Shown here in pieces: positions 1-6,967 of a stretch of DNA of 16,426 nt. The stretch is from Betaproteobacteria bacterium. GTDB taxonomy: Bacteria > Pseudomonadota > Gammaproteobacteria > Burkholderiales > Rhodocyclaceae. Numbering within the stretch: position 1 is the first letter of the stretch; each line of letters begins with the position of its first letter. The notes beneath the pieces were generated by a model, which saw only the letters and a program-made list of their open reading frames with translations, did not search any database and was not told where the DNA came from. A program made the translations under genes and the position numbers. The stretch spans positions 1 to 16,426 of the forward strand of contig JADJBM010000025.1 of the NCBI GenBank assembly GCA_016703785.1, read 5' to 3'.

Positions 1-257
1 GATCGCCCGCTGCGGGCATTCCTTGGCACAGATGCCGCGCAACCCTTGCAGGTGGCGAGGTTGAAATCGAACCAGAGCGGCCTTCTCGACCCGCGCTGCA
101 CCGGGCAGTAGAGCAGCAGACGGCGCACTTGACACACTTGGCGCGGTCGATGCCAGCTTCATGCTGCGCCAGTCGCCCAGCATCATCAGGTTCATCTTGA
201 CGGCGATGGGACGAGGTCGTCCGGAAGGCGGTGGTGGTCAAACATGGGCTTGGACAC
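1..257 (-). CDS. padF: Phenylglyoxylate:acceptor oxidoreductase delta subunit (ferredoxin-like), partial, frameshifted
   Basis: Small 2x[4Fe-4S] subunit of phenylglyoxylate:acceptor oxidoreductase, which converts phenylglyoxylate and CoA to benzoyl-CoA and CO2; it would pass electrons from the thiamine-diphosphate subunits towards the flavoprotein subunit. Read across three frames, the protein starts MSKPMFDHH from a GTG at 257 and continues VKMNLMMLGDW, then GIDRAKCVKCAVC, LYCPVQ, LWFDFNLATCKGC and finally GICAKECPQRAI at the window edge. These give two ferredoxin cluster motifs. At least three base errors (near 205, 165, 115 and 50-70) break the frame. It lies directly after padE, as in the padEFGHI order of Aromatoleum evansii. 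Assignment as PadF and not the PorD delta subunit of another 2-oxoacid oxidoreductase rests on the padBCD genes upstream. The start is uncertain because no strong ribosome site is visible. Confidence 0.7.
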
Positions 258-260
258 CTG

Positions 261-838
261 CTACCTGCGGCGCGCACCTTTTTCGCCGTTATTTTGACGA
301 CCGTCTGGTTGAAGCCACGCTCGAGGGCCAGCAGGTTCTGCCCAGGAGCCGGCATCGCGGAAGTCGAATCCTCGACCGCCGCGCGCGAGATCGAGCGACA
401 CCAGCCCGGTGGTTTTTGGCGAAGCGCCCAGCATCAGGGTGTTGGTGATGGGGCGCTTGAAGATATCGAGGCGTGGGGTGACGGCGTCGCACGGACCGAC
501 GGTGAGTGACCTGGTCGGGTGCTCTGCAACTCGGCAGGCGGCTGCCGGTCGTCTGCAGCCAGGTGCCGTTGTCGCGGATGCCGTCGAAGACGTTCACCGC
601 GCGGCCGACGGTCGGGTCGATGCACAGCACGCAGTCGGGCCGGTAGATGTTGGTCATCTGGCGGATCTCGCGCGTGTCCATGCGCAGGAAGCTCGCCACC
701 GGCGCGCACCCGCGCCGCTCGAAGCCGAAGGACGGCACGGCGACGACATGGTGCCTTCGTGCTCATGGCCGTTGCAAGAATGCCGCCCGCCATCACCGCG
801 CCCTGGCCGCCGCGGCCGTGAATTCTGATTTCGTACAT
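261..838 (-). CDS. padE: Phenylglyoxylate:acceptor oxidoreductase gamma subunit, frameshifted
   Basis: Gamma subunit of a 2-oxoacid:acceptor oxidoreductase. In this context it belongs to the enzyme that oxidatively decarboxylates phenylglyoxylate to benzoyl-CoA in the cytoplasm. The start at 838 is supported by AAGGAGAACGGGG just before the ATG. The N-terminus MYEIRIHGRGGQGAVMAGGI is the hallmark gamma-domain motif. The frame then changes near 760 into VVAVPSFGFERRG, APVASFLRMDTREIRQMTN and YRPDCVLCIDPTVGRAVNVF, again near 525 into VGPCDAVTPRLDIFKRPITN, and once more near 345 into QNLLALERGFNQTVVKITAKK. Reconstructed length is about 190 residues, normal for the family. A TAG at 261-263 is the likely stop, but the error-rich 3' end makes this uncertain. 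The gap to padD is 65 bases, and padF begins a few bases downstream. The frame changes look like sequencing errors. Confidence 0.78.
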
Positions 839-903
839 CCCCGTTCTCCTTTTGGAGACTCTCTCTGGGGAAAATCGGGGCCGGTCGGACCTGCTCTATT
901 TTG

Positions 904-1783
904 TCAGCCCGGCTTGATGCCCGGCTTGACTTCGCCCTGCCGCGCACGGGCAGGACCGGCAACGCATAGCCTTGATTGTAGGCCGCACGGGCGACGATGG
1001 TGAACTTCAGCCACCAGCCCGCCACCACGGCAACGCCCCCGCCAGCAAGTCAAAGCCCCGGCAGCACGCCGCCGTAGAAGATGCCGGCTACGATGAGGAT
1101 CTCCGGTGCCAGTTGGCCGAGCATCTCGAATTTGGCGCCGAAGGGTCGCAATATGTTCATCGCCATCTTCGGCAAACCGTTCTTCTCGATCGCCTTGAAA
1201 TAGAGGGTCCAGGCAATGCGGCGCAGGATCAGCACCGAGCAGCACGCTGGCCAGCCAGCGCGGCGAGTCGCCGGGCAGGAAAGCGGCCAGCACCGCAGCC
1301 AGCCCGCCCCTTCAACAAAACCGGTTGCCAGGATGAGCGGCACGATCTTCGGCTCGCGCCAGGCGGAATGCCTGGAAGCCTGCAGGATGCGTCCCTGGCA
1401 GTAGAGAAAGACCACGCCCAGCAGCGCCGCCATGCCGACGAAGACGCCCCCACCGAACCAGACGCCGGCCAGCGCGCAAAGGAACAACGGCACGGCGACG
1501 ATGCCCTCGCGCGTCATCCAGGACGTTTGCGGGTGGAAGAAGACGTTGATGGCGCGCAGCGGTCGGCCGATCTCCAGCCAGACGCAGGTGAGGCCACCGC
1601 CAACGAAGGCCAGCGCTACCAGGGCCATGATGCGGTAGGCGTCCGCCGAACCCGCCGCCAGCGTGGCAAAGAACAGCAGCCGGTGCCGGTGCCGCCGCCG
1701 ATGAAGTTGCACGCCGCGCGCCAGTCCCAGTTGGTCTGGTGCCAGGGGGTGATGCGGCCAGGTGGAATCTTGATGTCGCTCAT
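904..1783 (-). CDS. padD: Phenylacetyl-CoA:acceptor oxidoreductase membrane anchor (NrfD/DmsC-like), frameshifted
   Basis: Integral-membrane subunit that anchors the molybdenum enzyme PadBC and passes its electrons to quinone. The start at 1783 (MSDIKIPPGRITPWHQTNWD) follows an AAGGTGATTTC ribosome site. The rest runs through several frames: LLFFATLAAGSADAYRIMAL, VALAFVGGGLTCVWLEIGRP, then GIVAVPLFLCALAGVWFGGG and FVGMAALLGVVFLY, then FVEGAG / LAAVLAAFLPG, then LAPEILIVAGIFYGGVLPG, and finally WWLKFTIVARAAYNQGYALP with a TGA at 904-906. Several long hydrophobic stretches and the R-AYNQG-ALP ending fit DmsC/NrfD anchors. Frame changes lie near 1685, 1300, 1220, 1040 and 940. Reconstructed length is about 290 residues. 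An in-frame alternative start at 1942 overlaps the padC stop and would add 53 residues. Identity as PadD comes mainly from its place after padBC. Confidence 0.8.
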
Positions 1784-1938
1784 GAAATCACCTTTCCCCC
1801 GCCCCCCTTCCCGAGGAAGGGGGTGACGGATGTTCGCGAGCTGCGCTCGCTCCATGTTGTTGGCTGCGCCGTCCTTGCCCCACAAGGATTTCCCTTCGGT
1901 CAGGGCGGCCCGGCGGACGTCGCTCGCGTTGATATCTG
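1784..1938 (-). repeat. Palindrome-rich intergenic element between padC and padD
   Basis: This 155-base spacer interrupts an otherwise tightly packed operon. It holds three inverted repeats: CCCCCTTCC/GGAAGGGGG around CGA at 1803-1823, GCGAGC-TGC-GCTCGC near 1830-1844, and CCTTG-CCCCA-CAAGG near 1876-1890. The 12-mer TTTCCCCCGCCC at 1793-1804 recurs at 7403-7414, again just upstream of a minus-strand start codon. On the minus strand the spacer has no stop in the padD frame, so it could be translated as an N-terminal extension, but its composition looks like an inserted palindromic repeat. No transposase or target duplication is visible. Confidence 0.4.
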
Positions 1939-2586
1939 TCATTTCTTGTCGAAGATGTAGTAGAAGCCGGGATCGGTGCCGAGTTCTTCGTGCATGCGGA
2001 AAAACTGGTTCTCGGCCAGCAACTGCGAGACATTGCTGTTCGGGTCCTCACGGTCGCCGAAGGCCAGCACGCCGGCGATGCAGGAATTGACGCAGGCAGG
2101 CGTCGCCTCGGGATCGACGCCCGGCGTCAGGCCCGTCTCCTTGGCCGCGTCAATGCGGTCCTGGCAGAAATTGCACTTCATCGCCACCGACATGCGCGCC
2201 GGGTCGAAGCGTGCAGTTTCGTTCGCGCCCGCCCGCTCGCTGTAGGCGAATTCGGCTTTGTGCACGATGTAGCGCGCCTGATAGGGACAGGCGACGGCGC
2301 AGTAGCCGCAGCCGATGCACAGGTCGTAGTTGATGCCGACGATGCCATCATCGCGCTGGTAGGTGGCGGTCGACGGGCAGACGTGCATGCAGGGCGGATC
2401 GGCACAATGCATGCAGCCGACCGGCACGAAGCTGCGGCGCACGTCGGGAAACTCGCCGCTTTCGATGTCGAGCACCTTGCGCCACTGCACGCCGGGCGGC
2501 GTGGCGTTGGCATGGCGGCAGGCGGCGGTGCAGGTCTGGCAACCGATGCAGCGGCGCAGGTCCGCCGTCATGATGTAGCGCGGCAT
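1939..2586 (-). CDS. padC: Phenylacetyl-CoA:acceptor oxidoreductase iron-sulfur subunit
   Basis: Intact 215-residue ferredoxin-like electron-transfer subunit, linking the molybdenum subunit PadB to the membrane anchor PadD. It starts MPRYIMTADLRRCIGCQTC. It carries four [4Fe-4S] motifs typical of the DmsB/NrfC/PsrB family: CIGCQTCTAAC near residue 14, CMHCADPPCMHVC near 62, CIGCGYCAVAC near 93, and CNFC near 140 completed by CVNSC after a spacer of about 30 residues. There is no signal peptide, which fits a cytoplasmic position. Its ATG overlaps the padB stop (TGATG), so the two are translationally coupled. The stop also overlaps a possible padD start (ATGA at 1939-1942). Sequence alone would only say DmsB-like; padB and padE fix the pathway. 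Confidence 0.88.
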   Translation of the reverse strand: MPRYIMTADLRRCIGCQTCTAACRHANATPPGVQWRKVLDIESGEFPDVRRSFVPVGCMHCADPPCMHVCPSTATYQRDDGIVGINYDLCIGCGYCAVACPYQARYIVHKAEFAYSERAGANETARFDPARMSVAMKCNFCQDRIDAAKETGLTPGVDPEATPACVNSCIAGVLAFGDREDPNSNVSQLLAENQFFRMHEELGTDPGFYYIFDKK

Positions 2587-5321
2587 CAGTGCGTCCCTCC
2601 CAGCTTGCGCACGCCGACGCGCACGATGTCGGCCGAGGAGCCGGTGGAGTCGGTGAGCGCCATCGACATCGGGATCAGGCTGTTCATGCTCGGCTTGTTC
2701 AGATCCTTGGCGTAGGGGGTGGCCCAATGATCGAACTGCCCCATCATGAGCAGGGTATCGGGGCGGATGCCCTGCGACACCACGGCGGGTCCGCGCGTCG
2801 TGCCGACGTAGGAGCTCACCTCGACCATGTCGCCTTCCTGGATGCCCATCTCCAGCGCAATCTGGGTGTTGATGATCACGCCATTGTGGCCGCGCACATT
2901 GCCGGCCATTTCATTCATCAACTGCACGCCGACGTTGCTGCCCCAGGCGTACTGCATGCTGCGCGAGGTGATGAGCCAGAAGGGGAATTGCTCCAGAGCG
3001 CCGGCGCCGGCCTGACGCACGGTCTCCTTTTCCCAGATGCCGGGGAAATCGAGGACCTTGGGCAGGCCGCCATATTCCTCGAGCTGCACATCCCACCAGG
3101 AGATGCCCTGCTCGTGCAGGCGGTTGCCCAGCTCGACGCCAACGCGATAGAGACGCTCCTGGAACGGCATCTCGAAGCGGATGCCCTGCTTCCTCAGTTC
3201 GCGGAACAGATACCAGGAGAGGCGCGAGATCGGACGGGTGCGCAGGCCGTTCTCCTTGAACCAATCCAGTCCGTCGCTCGCCTGACCCCCGGTCAGCTCG
3301 GCGCTGGCGGCACGGCAGGTGTGCTCCCAGATCGTCTGCGCATCGTGGCGCTTCGCGGTGTCGAGGGAGAAGTCGTAGTCCTCGGCCTTCAGGCGCACAC
3401 AGGCGGAGCCGCGGTTGAGGGCCTCGTTGTATTTTTCCAGAAGGCCGGCGCGCACGGCCAGTTCGGTGGCGATGTCGGTGAAGTCGCGCGTGTCGCCGGC
3501 CGGCTTGACGGCCGGCTGGCGCAGGGCGAAGCCCTCGTGGTCCCAGAACTGCTCGATGAACTTACTGCCGCCGATGCGAATAAGTTGGGTGCTCTCGATG
3601 TCGGTGCACTCGGGCAGCAGCACGTCCGCCATGTGGTTGGTTTCATCGTGGTTGTAGGCAAAGGCCACGATGAAGGGAAACTCGGCAAGGCGCCTGGAGA
3701 GCTCCTTGGTGTCCCAGAAGGAAATCGAGGGATTGGTGCGATAGCAGAACCAGATGTCCGGGGCGGTGACCTTCGGCCAGTTCTCGGGCGACTCCTTCAT
3801 GAACATCCACGAGAAATGGGTCGGGCCGAGCGCCGTGCTCCAGGGTGAATTCGCCGACAGGGGTACCATCGTGTCGTGCGCATTGCGCACCGCCGGTTTG
3901 GCTTTCCAGCTCGCCTTGTCGGTCGGGTTCATGGGGTAGTACATGAAGCCGTCTTCGTTGATCTTGACGCTCGCCTGCCGCGTCGTCGCCGGACGGTTCA
4001 GTCGCACCGTGGTGCCGAGGGTGCCGCCCGGCACTTCAAGTCCGCCGATGAGGCAGGCCAGCAGGGTGCGCGCATAGCAGCATTCGTAGGCGCCCCAGCC
4101 GTTGTTGACCGTGCGGCCGAACTGGATGGACACCGGCCGGAAGGGGAGTGTTTCGCCGTCCACCTCCATCGTCGCACCCACCTGGGCGTACTGGACGTAC
4201 TCGGCGGCGATGCGGCGCACCGTGCCTTCACGGATGTCGCAGGTCTTCTCCGCCCACTCGGGCGTATAGGGCTGCACCCGGGCAATCAGCTTGCCGAAGG
4301 CCGTCTCGGCCATGAAACCGTTATGGGTCCATGTCTGTTCGTCGGCGCCGACTTCAACAGCATCGACGGTAAAGACGCCATCCAGCGCCGGGTCGGTGTC
4401 GGGCGTGTCGAAGGGCACGGCGGCATTGCGCTTCAGGTCCCAGAGCAGCGGTTTCTTCGTCGCCGGGTCGCGCAGGTAGAAGCCGTTGGGGCCGATCAGG
4501 TAGGGCGAGCCGGTGTGCTGCTTGAGGAAGGGCACGTCGAGCTTTTCGCGCGGCATTTCATGCAGCAGCACGTGGATCATGCTGAACATGAAGGCGGCAT
4601 CGGTCTTCGGCCTGATCGGCACCCATTCGGCCGAGGCGGCACCGGTGACGGAGAGATGCGGCTCGAACTGGATGCGCTTCATGCCTCGCTCGCGCGCCGC
4701 GCCGTGGCGCCAGGCGCCGACCACACCGCCCGACGCCTCGATGTTGCCACCGAAGGAGAGCACGTAGTTGCAGTTGGGCGTATCGGGACAGACGGTGAAG
4801 GCGCGATGCCAGAGTTCGCCATAGAGGTGCTCGGAGTGCGTGCAACTCACGCCCTGGCCGCTGCCGAAGCTGAAGTCCACCGGCCCCCAGGCGGCGAGAA
4901 AAGCCGGAAAGGTGCCCATGTAGTAGGTGGGAATGCCGCCACCGCCGAAGCTGGCCGCCGCGCGCGGGTAGCCATGCTCGTTGGTGAGCCCGCTGGCGCG
5001 GATTTCCTGCATTTTCGCGCCGATGATGTCGAAGGCCTCGTCCCAGGAAATCGGCACGAAGCCGGGATCCTCGTGGCGCCCCTTCTTCGGGTTGGTGCGC
5101 TTCATCGGCTGCTGCAGCCGGTGCGGGCTGTAGGTCTTCTGGATGATGCCGTAGGCCTTGACGCAGCATTTGCCGGCACCGGGATGCACTTCACAGGCGG
5201 AAAAATTGGGCTCGATCTCGGTGGCGACGCCATCCTCGACCTTGACGGTGTACAAGTCGGGCCCCGCCACACATTGGTAGCAGTACTGCGGAACTTTCTT
5301 GACGCTCTTGGCGGCGGCCAT
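2586..5321 (-). CDS. padB: Phenylacetyl-CoA:acceptor oxidoreductase, molybdopterin catalytic subunit
   Basis: Intact 911-residue molybdopterin oxidoreductase of the DMSO reductase family. PadBCD oxidises phenylacetyl-CoA by four electrons to phenylglyoxylate with release of CoA, using quinone as acceptor. Seen in the sequence: an N-terminal Fe-S domain with CYQC at residues 14-17 and further cysteines at 43 and 52-53; the molybdopterin core from about 85 (VPISWDEAFDII); a cysteine in QGVSCTHSEHLYG (about 160) as candidate Mo ligand; HNGVIINTQIALEMGIQEGD in the C-terminal domain near 830. There is no twin-arginine signal, so the active site should face the cytoplasm, where the CoA-ester substrate is. 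The start at 5321 (MAAAKSVKKVPQYCYQC) is chosen because it sits two bases after a short upstream ORF with a strong ribosome site. MAGRL at 5339 is an alternative. Other family members are possible, but padC, padE and padJ nearby make this call strong. Confidence 0.88.
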   Translation of the reverse strand: MAAAKSVKKVPQYCYQCVAGPDLYTVKVEDGVATEIEPNFSACEVHPGAGKCCVKAYGIIQKTYSPHRLQQPMKRTNPKKGRHEDPGFVPISWDEAFDIIGAKMQEIRASGLTNEHGYPRAAASFGGGGIPTYYMGTFPAFLAAWGPVDFSFGSGQGVSCTHSEHLYGELWHRAFTVCPDTPNCNYVLSFGGNIEASGGVVGAWRHGAARERGMKRIQFEPHLSVTGAASAEWVPIRPKTDAAFMFSMIHVLLHEMPREKLDVPFLKQHTGSPYLIGPNGFYLRDPATKKPLLWDLKRNAAVPFDTPDTDPALDGVFTVDAVEVGADEQTWTHNGFMAETAFGKLIARVQPYTPEWAEKTCDIREGTVRRIAAEYVQYAQVGATMEVDGETLPFRPVSIQFGRTVNNGWGAYECCYARTLLACLIGGLEVPGGTLGTTVRLNRPATTRQASVKINEDGFMYYPMNPTDKASWKAKPAVRNAHDTMVPLSANSPWSTALGPTHFSWMFMKESPENWPKVTAPDIWFCYRTNPSISFWDTKELSRRLAEFPFIVAFAYNHDETNHMADVLLPECTDIESTQLIRIGGSKFIEQFWDHEGFALRQPAVKPAGDTRDFTDIATELAVRAGLLEKYNEALNRGSACVRLKAEDYDFSLDTAKRHDAQTIWEHTCRAASAELTGGQASDGLDWFKENGLRTRPISRLSWYLFRELRKQGIRFEMPFQERLYRVGVELGNRLHEQGISWWDVQLEEYGGLPKVLDFPGIWEKETVRQAGAGALEQFPFWLITSRSMQYAWGSNVGVQLMNEMAGNVRGHNGVIINTQIALEMGIQEGDMVEVSSYVGTTRGPAVVSQGIRPDTLLMMGQFDHWATPYAKDLNKPSMNSLIPMSMALTDSTGSSADIVRVGVRKLGGTH

Positions 5322-5323
5322 GA

Positions 5324-5389
5324 TCAGGCGGCCTGCCATGTCATCATGATACGAATTCCGCAAGCCTTGCTGAATGCAATGCTCTTCAT
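5324..5389 (-). CDS. Short upstream ORF (21 codons) in the padB leader
   Basis: An ATG at 5389 follows AAGGAGGAGTCG, the best Shine-Dalgarno sequence in this control region. It opens the peptide MKSIAFSKACGIRIMMTWQA plus a final A, then TGA at 5324-5326. The padB ATG lies two bases after this stop (TGATCATG), while padB has only a weak site of its own. The sequence suggests translational coupling of padB to this ORF. The peptide resembles nothing I recognise and has no run of regulatory codons. An undetected base error joining it to padB was considered, but neither alternative frame gives a sensible N-terminus. Confidence 0.4.
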   Translation of the reverse strand: MKSIAFSKACGIRIMMTWQAA

Positions 5390-5495
5390 CGACTCCTCCT
5401 TGGCCTATCCGCTCCGTCGCTACTATTGGCCTGAAGCCACAGGCTTGTTGCGTTAGCGAGGATACGCGCCTGTCAGCCGGGCGATCCCCTTGATG

Positions 5496-5510
5496 ATTCA
5501 TATTATGAAT
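5496..5510. promoter_or_regulatory. Palindrome ATTCATA-T-TATGAAT, candidate operator
   Basis: A perfect 7-bp inverted repeat around a single T. It lies just downstream of the likely padB transcription start, where a repressor would block the operon. Its size fits a TetR-, MarR- or GntR-type dimer. No regulator gene is present in the window, so the cognate protein is unknown. Confidence 0.4.
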
Positions 5511-5538
5511 ATGTTTGCCAATATTTTGTATCATTTTT

Positions 5539-5557
5539 GAGCGGATTGCAATCGCTC
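5539..5557. promoter_or_regulatory. Imperfect inverted repeat around ATTGCAAT
   Basis: GAGCG, one unpaired G, the self-complementary ATTGCAAT and then CGCTC form an almost symmetric site between the FNR-like box and the padB -10 region. It could be a second operator or coincidence; only symmetry and position support it. Confidence 0.25.
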
Positions 5558-5560
5558 CGT

Positions 5561-5574
5561 TTGACGTGGATCAA
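5561..5574. promoter_or_regulatory. FNR/ANR-type box TTGACGTGGATCAA
   Basis: Matches the FNR consensus TTGAT-N4-ATCAA at nine of ten half-site bases (C for T in the left arm). It is centred at 5567.5, between the divergent padB and padJ genes. Oxygen-sensing FNR-family activators (ANR, or AcpR of Azoarcus) bind such sites under anoxia. On the padB side an AAAAAT -10-like hexamer (5533-5538, minus strand) stands at the distance expected for a class II promoter with FNR at -41.5. Confidence 0.6.
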
Positions 5575-5626
5575 ACCGGCCGGGATTGCCCATTAGGGGC
5601 CGTCGGGCTGCGGTAAACTCGCAAAA

Positions 5627-6928
5627 ATGAATAGCAATGAAGCACTTGGGCGCACCTACGACCCGGTCGAAGCAATCAGTCGCGACGCGCTCTCCAGCCT
5701 GCAGCTGAGGCGCATGCAGGGGTCGCTGGCTCACGCCTGGCACAACGTCATGCCCATCCGCCGCAAGTTCGAGGCGGCCGGGATTCAGCCGGAAGACCTG
5801 AAGTCCCTCGACGATCTGGGAAGGTTCCCCTTCACCACGAAGGGCGACCTGCGCGACGCTTACCCTTTCGGGATGTTTGCCGTACCGCGCAGCCAAATCA
5901 TCCGCCTGCACGCCTCCAGCGGCACCACCGGCAAGCCGACCGTCGTCGGCTACACGCGCGCCGACCTCGACCTGTGGGCGAACGTCATGGCGCGCTCGAT
6001 CTTCGCCGCCGGCGGCCGGCCCGGCGACCTGCTGCACAACGCCTACGGCTACGGCCTGTTCACCGGTGGGCTGGGCTACCACTACGGCGCCGAGCGCCTC
6101 GGCTGCACGGTCATTCCGATGTCGGGCGGCCAGACCGAAAAGCAGGTGCAACTCATCGGCGACTTCGGCCCGAAGATCATCGCCTGCACGCCCTCCTACC
6201 TGCTGACGCTGGCCGACGGCTTCGCGGAACAGGGCATCGACCCGTCCGCGACCAGCCTGAAGATCGCGCTGGTCGGCGGCGAGCCGTGCACGCGCGAGAT
6301 GTGCGCCGTCATCGAGAAGCACATGAACCTTCGCGTCATGGAAAGCTACGGTCTGTCGGAAATCATCGGTCCCGGTGTGGCCATGGAGTGCGCGGAGACG
6401 GGGGATGGAATGACCCTCTGGGAGGACCACTTCTACCCGGAGATCGTAGACCCGGCCACCGGCGAAGTGCTGCCCGACGGGGCGTTCGGCGAGCTGGTCA
6501 TCACCACGCTCACCAAGGAAGCGCTGCCGCTGATCCGTTACCGCACGCGCGATCTGACGCGGCTCCTGCCCGGCTCGGCGCGGCCGATGCGCCGCCTGGA
6601 CAAGTTCGCCGGCCGCTCCGACGACATGCTGATCATCCGTGGCGTGAACGTCTTCCCCAGCCAGATCGAGGAGCTGATCCTGAAAAGCCCCGCCCTCGCC
6701 CCACACTACCTGATCGAGGTGACGCGGCCGCAGCACATGGACGAGATCGAAGTGCAGGTGGAGCTGCGGCCCGAGGCCGTCGACGCGGATACGCGCGCCC
6801 GCGCCGTCGCTGAACTGCAGCACCACATCAAGGCCTACATCGGAATTTCCGCCCGCGTGCGCGTGGTGCCGACGGCAAGCATCGAGCGCTCGGTCGGCAA
6901 GGCGCGGCGGGTGGTGGATAGACGGTAA
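5627..6928 (+). CDS. padJ: Phenylacetate-CoA ligase (AMP-forming)
   Basis: Intact 433-residue acyl-adenylate-forming enzyme that makes phenylacetyl-CoA from phenylacetate, ATP and CoA, the first step of anaerobic phenylacetate breakdown. Family signatures seen: the phosphate-binding loop SSGTTGKPT at 97-105, the PaaK-type segments YGYGLFTGGLGYHYGAERLG (about 142-161) and MESYGLSE (about 240), GELVITTLTKEALPLIRYRT, the hinge GRSDDMLIIRGVNVFPSQIE, and SVGKARRVVDRR at the C-terminus with the catalytic lysine. Length matches PaaK (about 430-440). No clear ribosome site precedes the ATG at 5627; the start is supported by family length. The gene diverges from the padB operon across a shared FNR-like box. 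It could equally be called paaK; padJ is chosen for the anaerobic context. A related arylacetate such as indoleacetate cannot be excluded as substrate. Confidence 0.88.
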   Translation: MNSNEALGRTYDPVEAISRDALSSLQLRRMQGSLAHAWHNVMPIRRKFEAAGIQPEDLKSLDDLGRFPFTTKGDLRDAYPFGMFAVPRSQIIRLHASSGTTGKPTVVGYTRADLDLWANVMARSIFAAGGRPGDLLHNAYGYGLFTGGLGYHYGAERLGCTVIPMSGGQTEKQVQLIGDFGPKIIACTPSYLLTLADGFAEQGIDPSATSLKIALVGGEPCTREMCAVIEKHMNLRVMESYGLSEIIGPGVAMECAETGDGMTLWEDHFYPEIVDPATGEVLPDGAFGELVITTLTKEALPLIRYRTRDLTRLLPGSARPMRRLDKFAGRSDDMLIIRGVNVFPSQIEELILKSPALAPHYLIEVTRPQHMDEIEVQVELRPEAVDADTRARAVAELQHHIKAYIGISARVRVVPTASIERSVGKARRVVDRR

Positions 6929-6931
6929 GAC

Positions 6932-6959
6932 CGTCATTCCCGCTTGAGCGGGAATGACG
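6932..6959. terminator. Perfect 12-bp hairpin between convergent genes
   Basis: CGTCATTCCCGC, loop TTGA, GCGGGAATGACG. It starts four bases after the padJ stop and lies nine bases from the stop of the convergent thioesterase gene, so it could end transcription from both sides. There is no T-run on either side, so it may act as a Rho-assisted or processing hairpin. The sequence also resembles the dispersed GTCATTCCCGC palindromes common in betaproteobacterial genomes. Confidence 0.6.
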
Positions 6960-6967
6960 TTTGCCCC

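Larger units (their letters stand above)
5390..5626. other. Divergent padB-padJ control region
   Basis: This stretch separates the minus-strand pad operon from the plus-strand ligase gene and is clearly richer in A and T between 5490 and 5545 than its surroundings. It contains the FNR-like box, a 15-bp palindrome and a second imperfect inverted repeat, listed separately. Weak hairpins at 5426-5441 (GCCTG/CAGGC) add little. On the padB side an A/T-rich -10-like tract (5525-5538) lies at a suitable distance from the FNR box. On the padJ side I see no convincing -10 at the standard spacing. Confidence 0.6.

Noticed and set aside
1..4. Window begins with GATC, a possible Sau3AI/MboI clone junction
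   Set aside because: A four-base match is expected often by chance; it cannot show origin from a cloned insert.
972..1826. 284-codon plus-strand ORF opposite padD
   Set aside because: Shadow ORF. The minus strand holds the hydrophobic anchor protein, broken only by frame changes, so the longer open plus frame is misleading.
2589..3848. 419-codon plus-strand ORF opposite the 3' half of padB
   Set aside because: Antisense shadow without domain signatures.
5426..5441. Hairpin GCCTG-AAGCCA-CAGGC in the padB leader
   Set aside because: Only five base pairs with no U-run; too weak to call an attenuator.
3876..5456. 526-codon plus-strand ORF opposite padB
   Set aside because: High-GC antisense shadow of an intact molybdoenzyme gene; low-complexity composition (Ala, Gly, Arg, His) and no recognisable domain.
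5531..6937. 468-codon minus-strand ORF opposite padJ
   Set aside because: Antisense shadow of the conserved ligase; would also run through the control region and the terminator hairpin.
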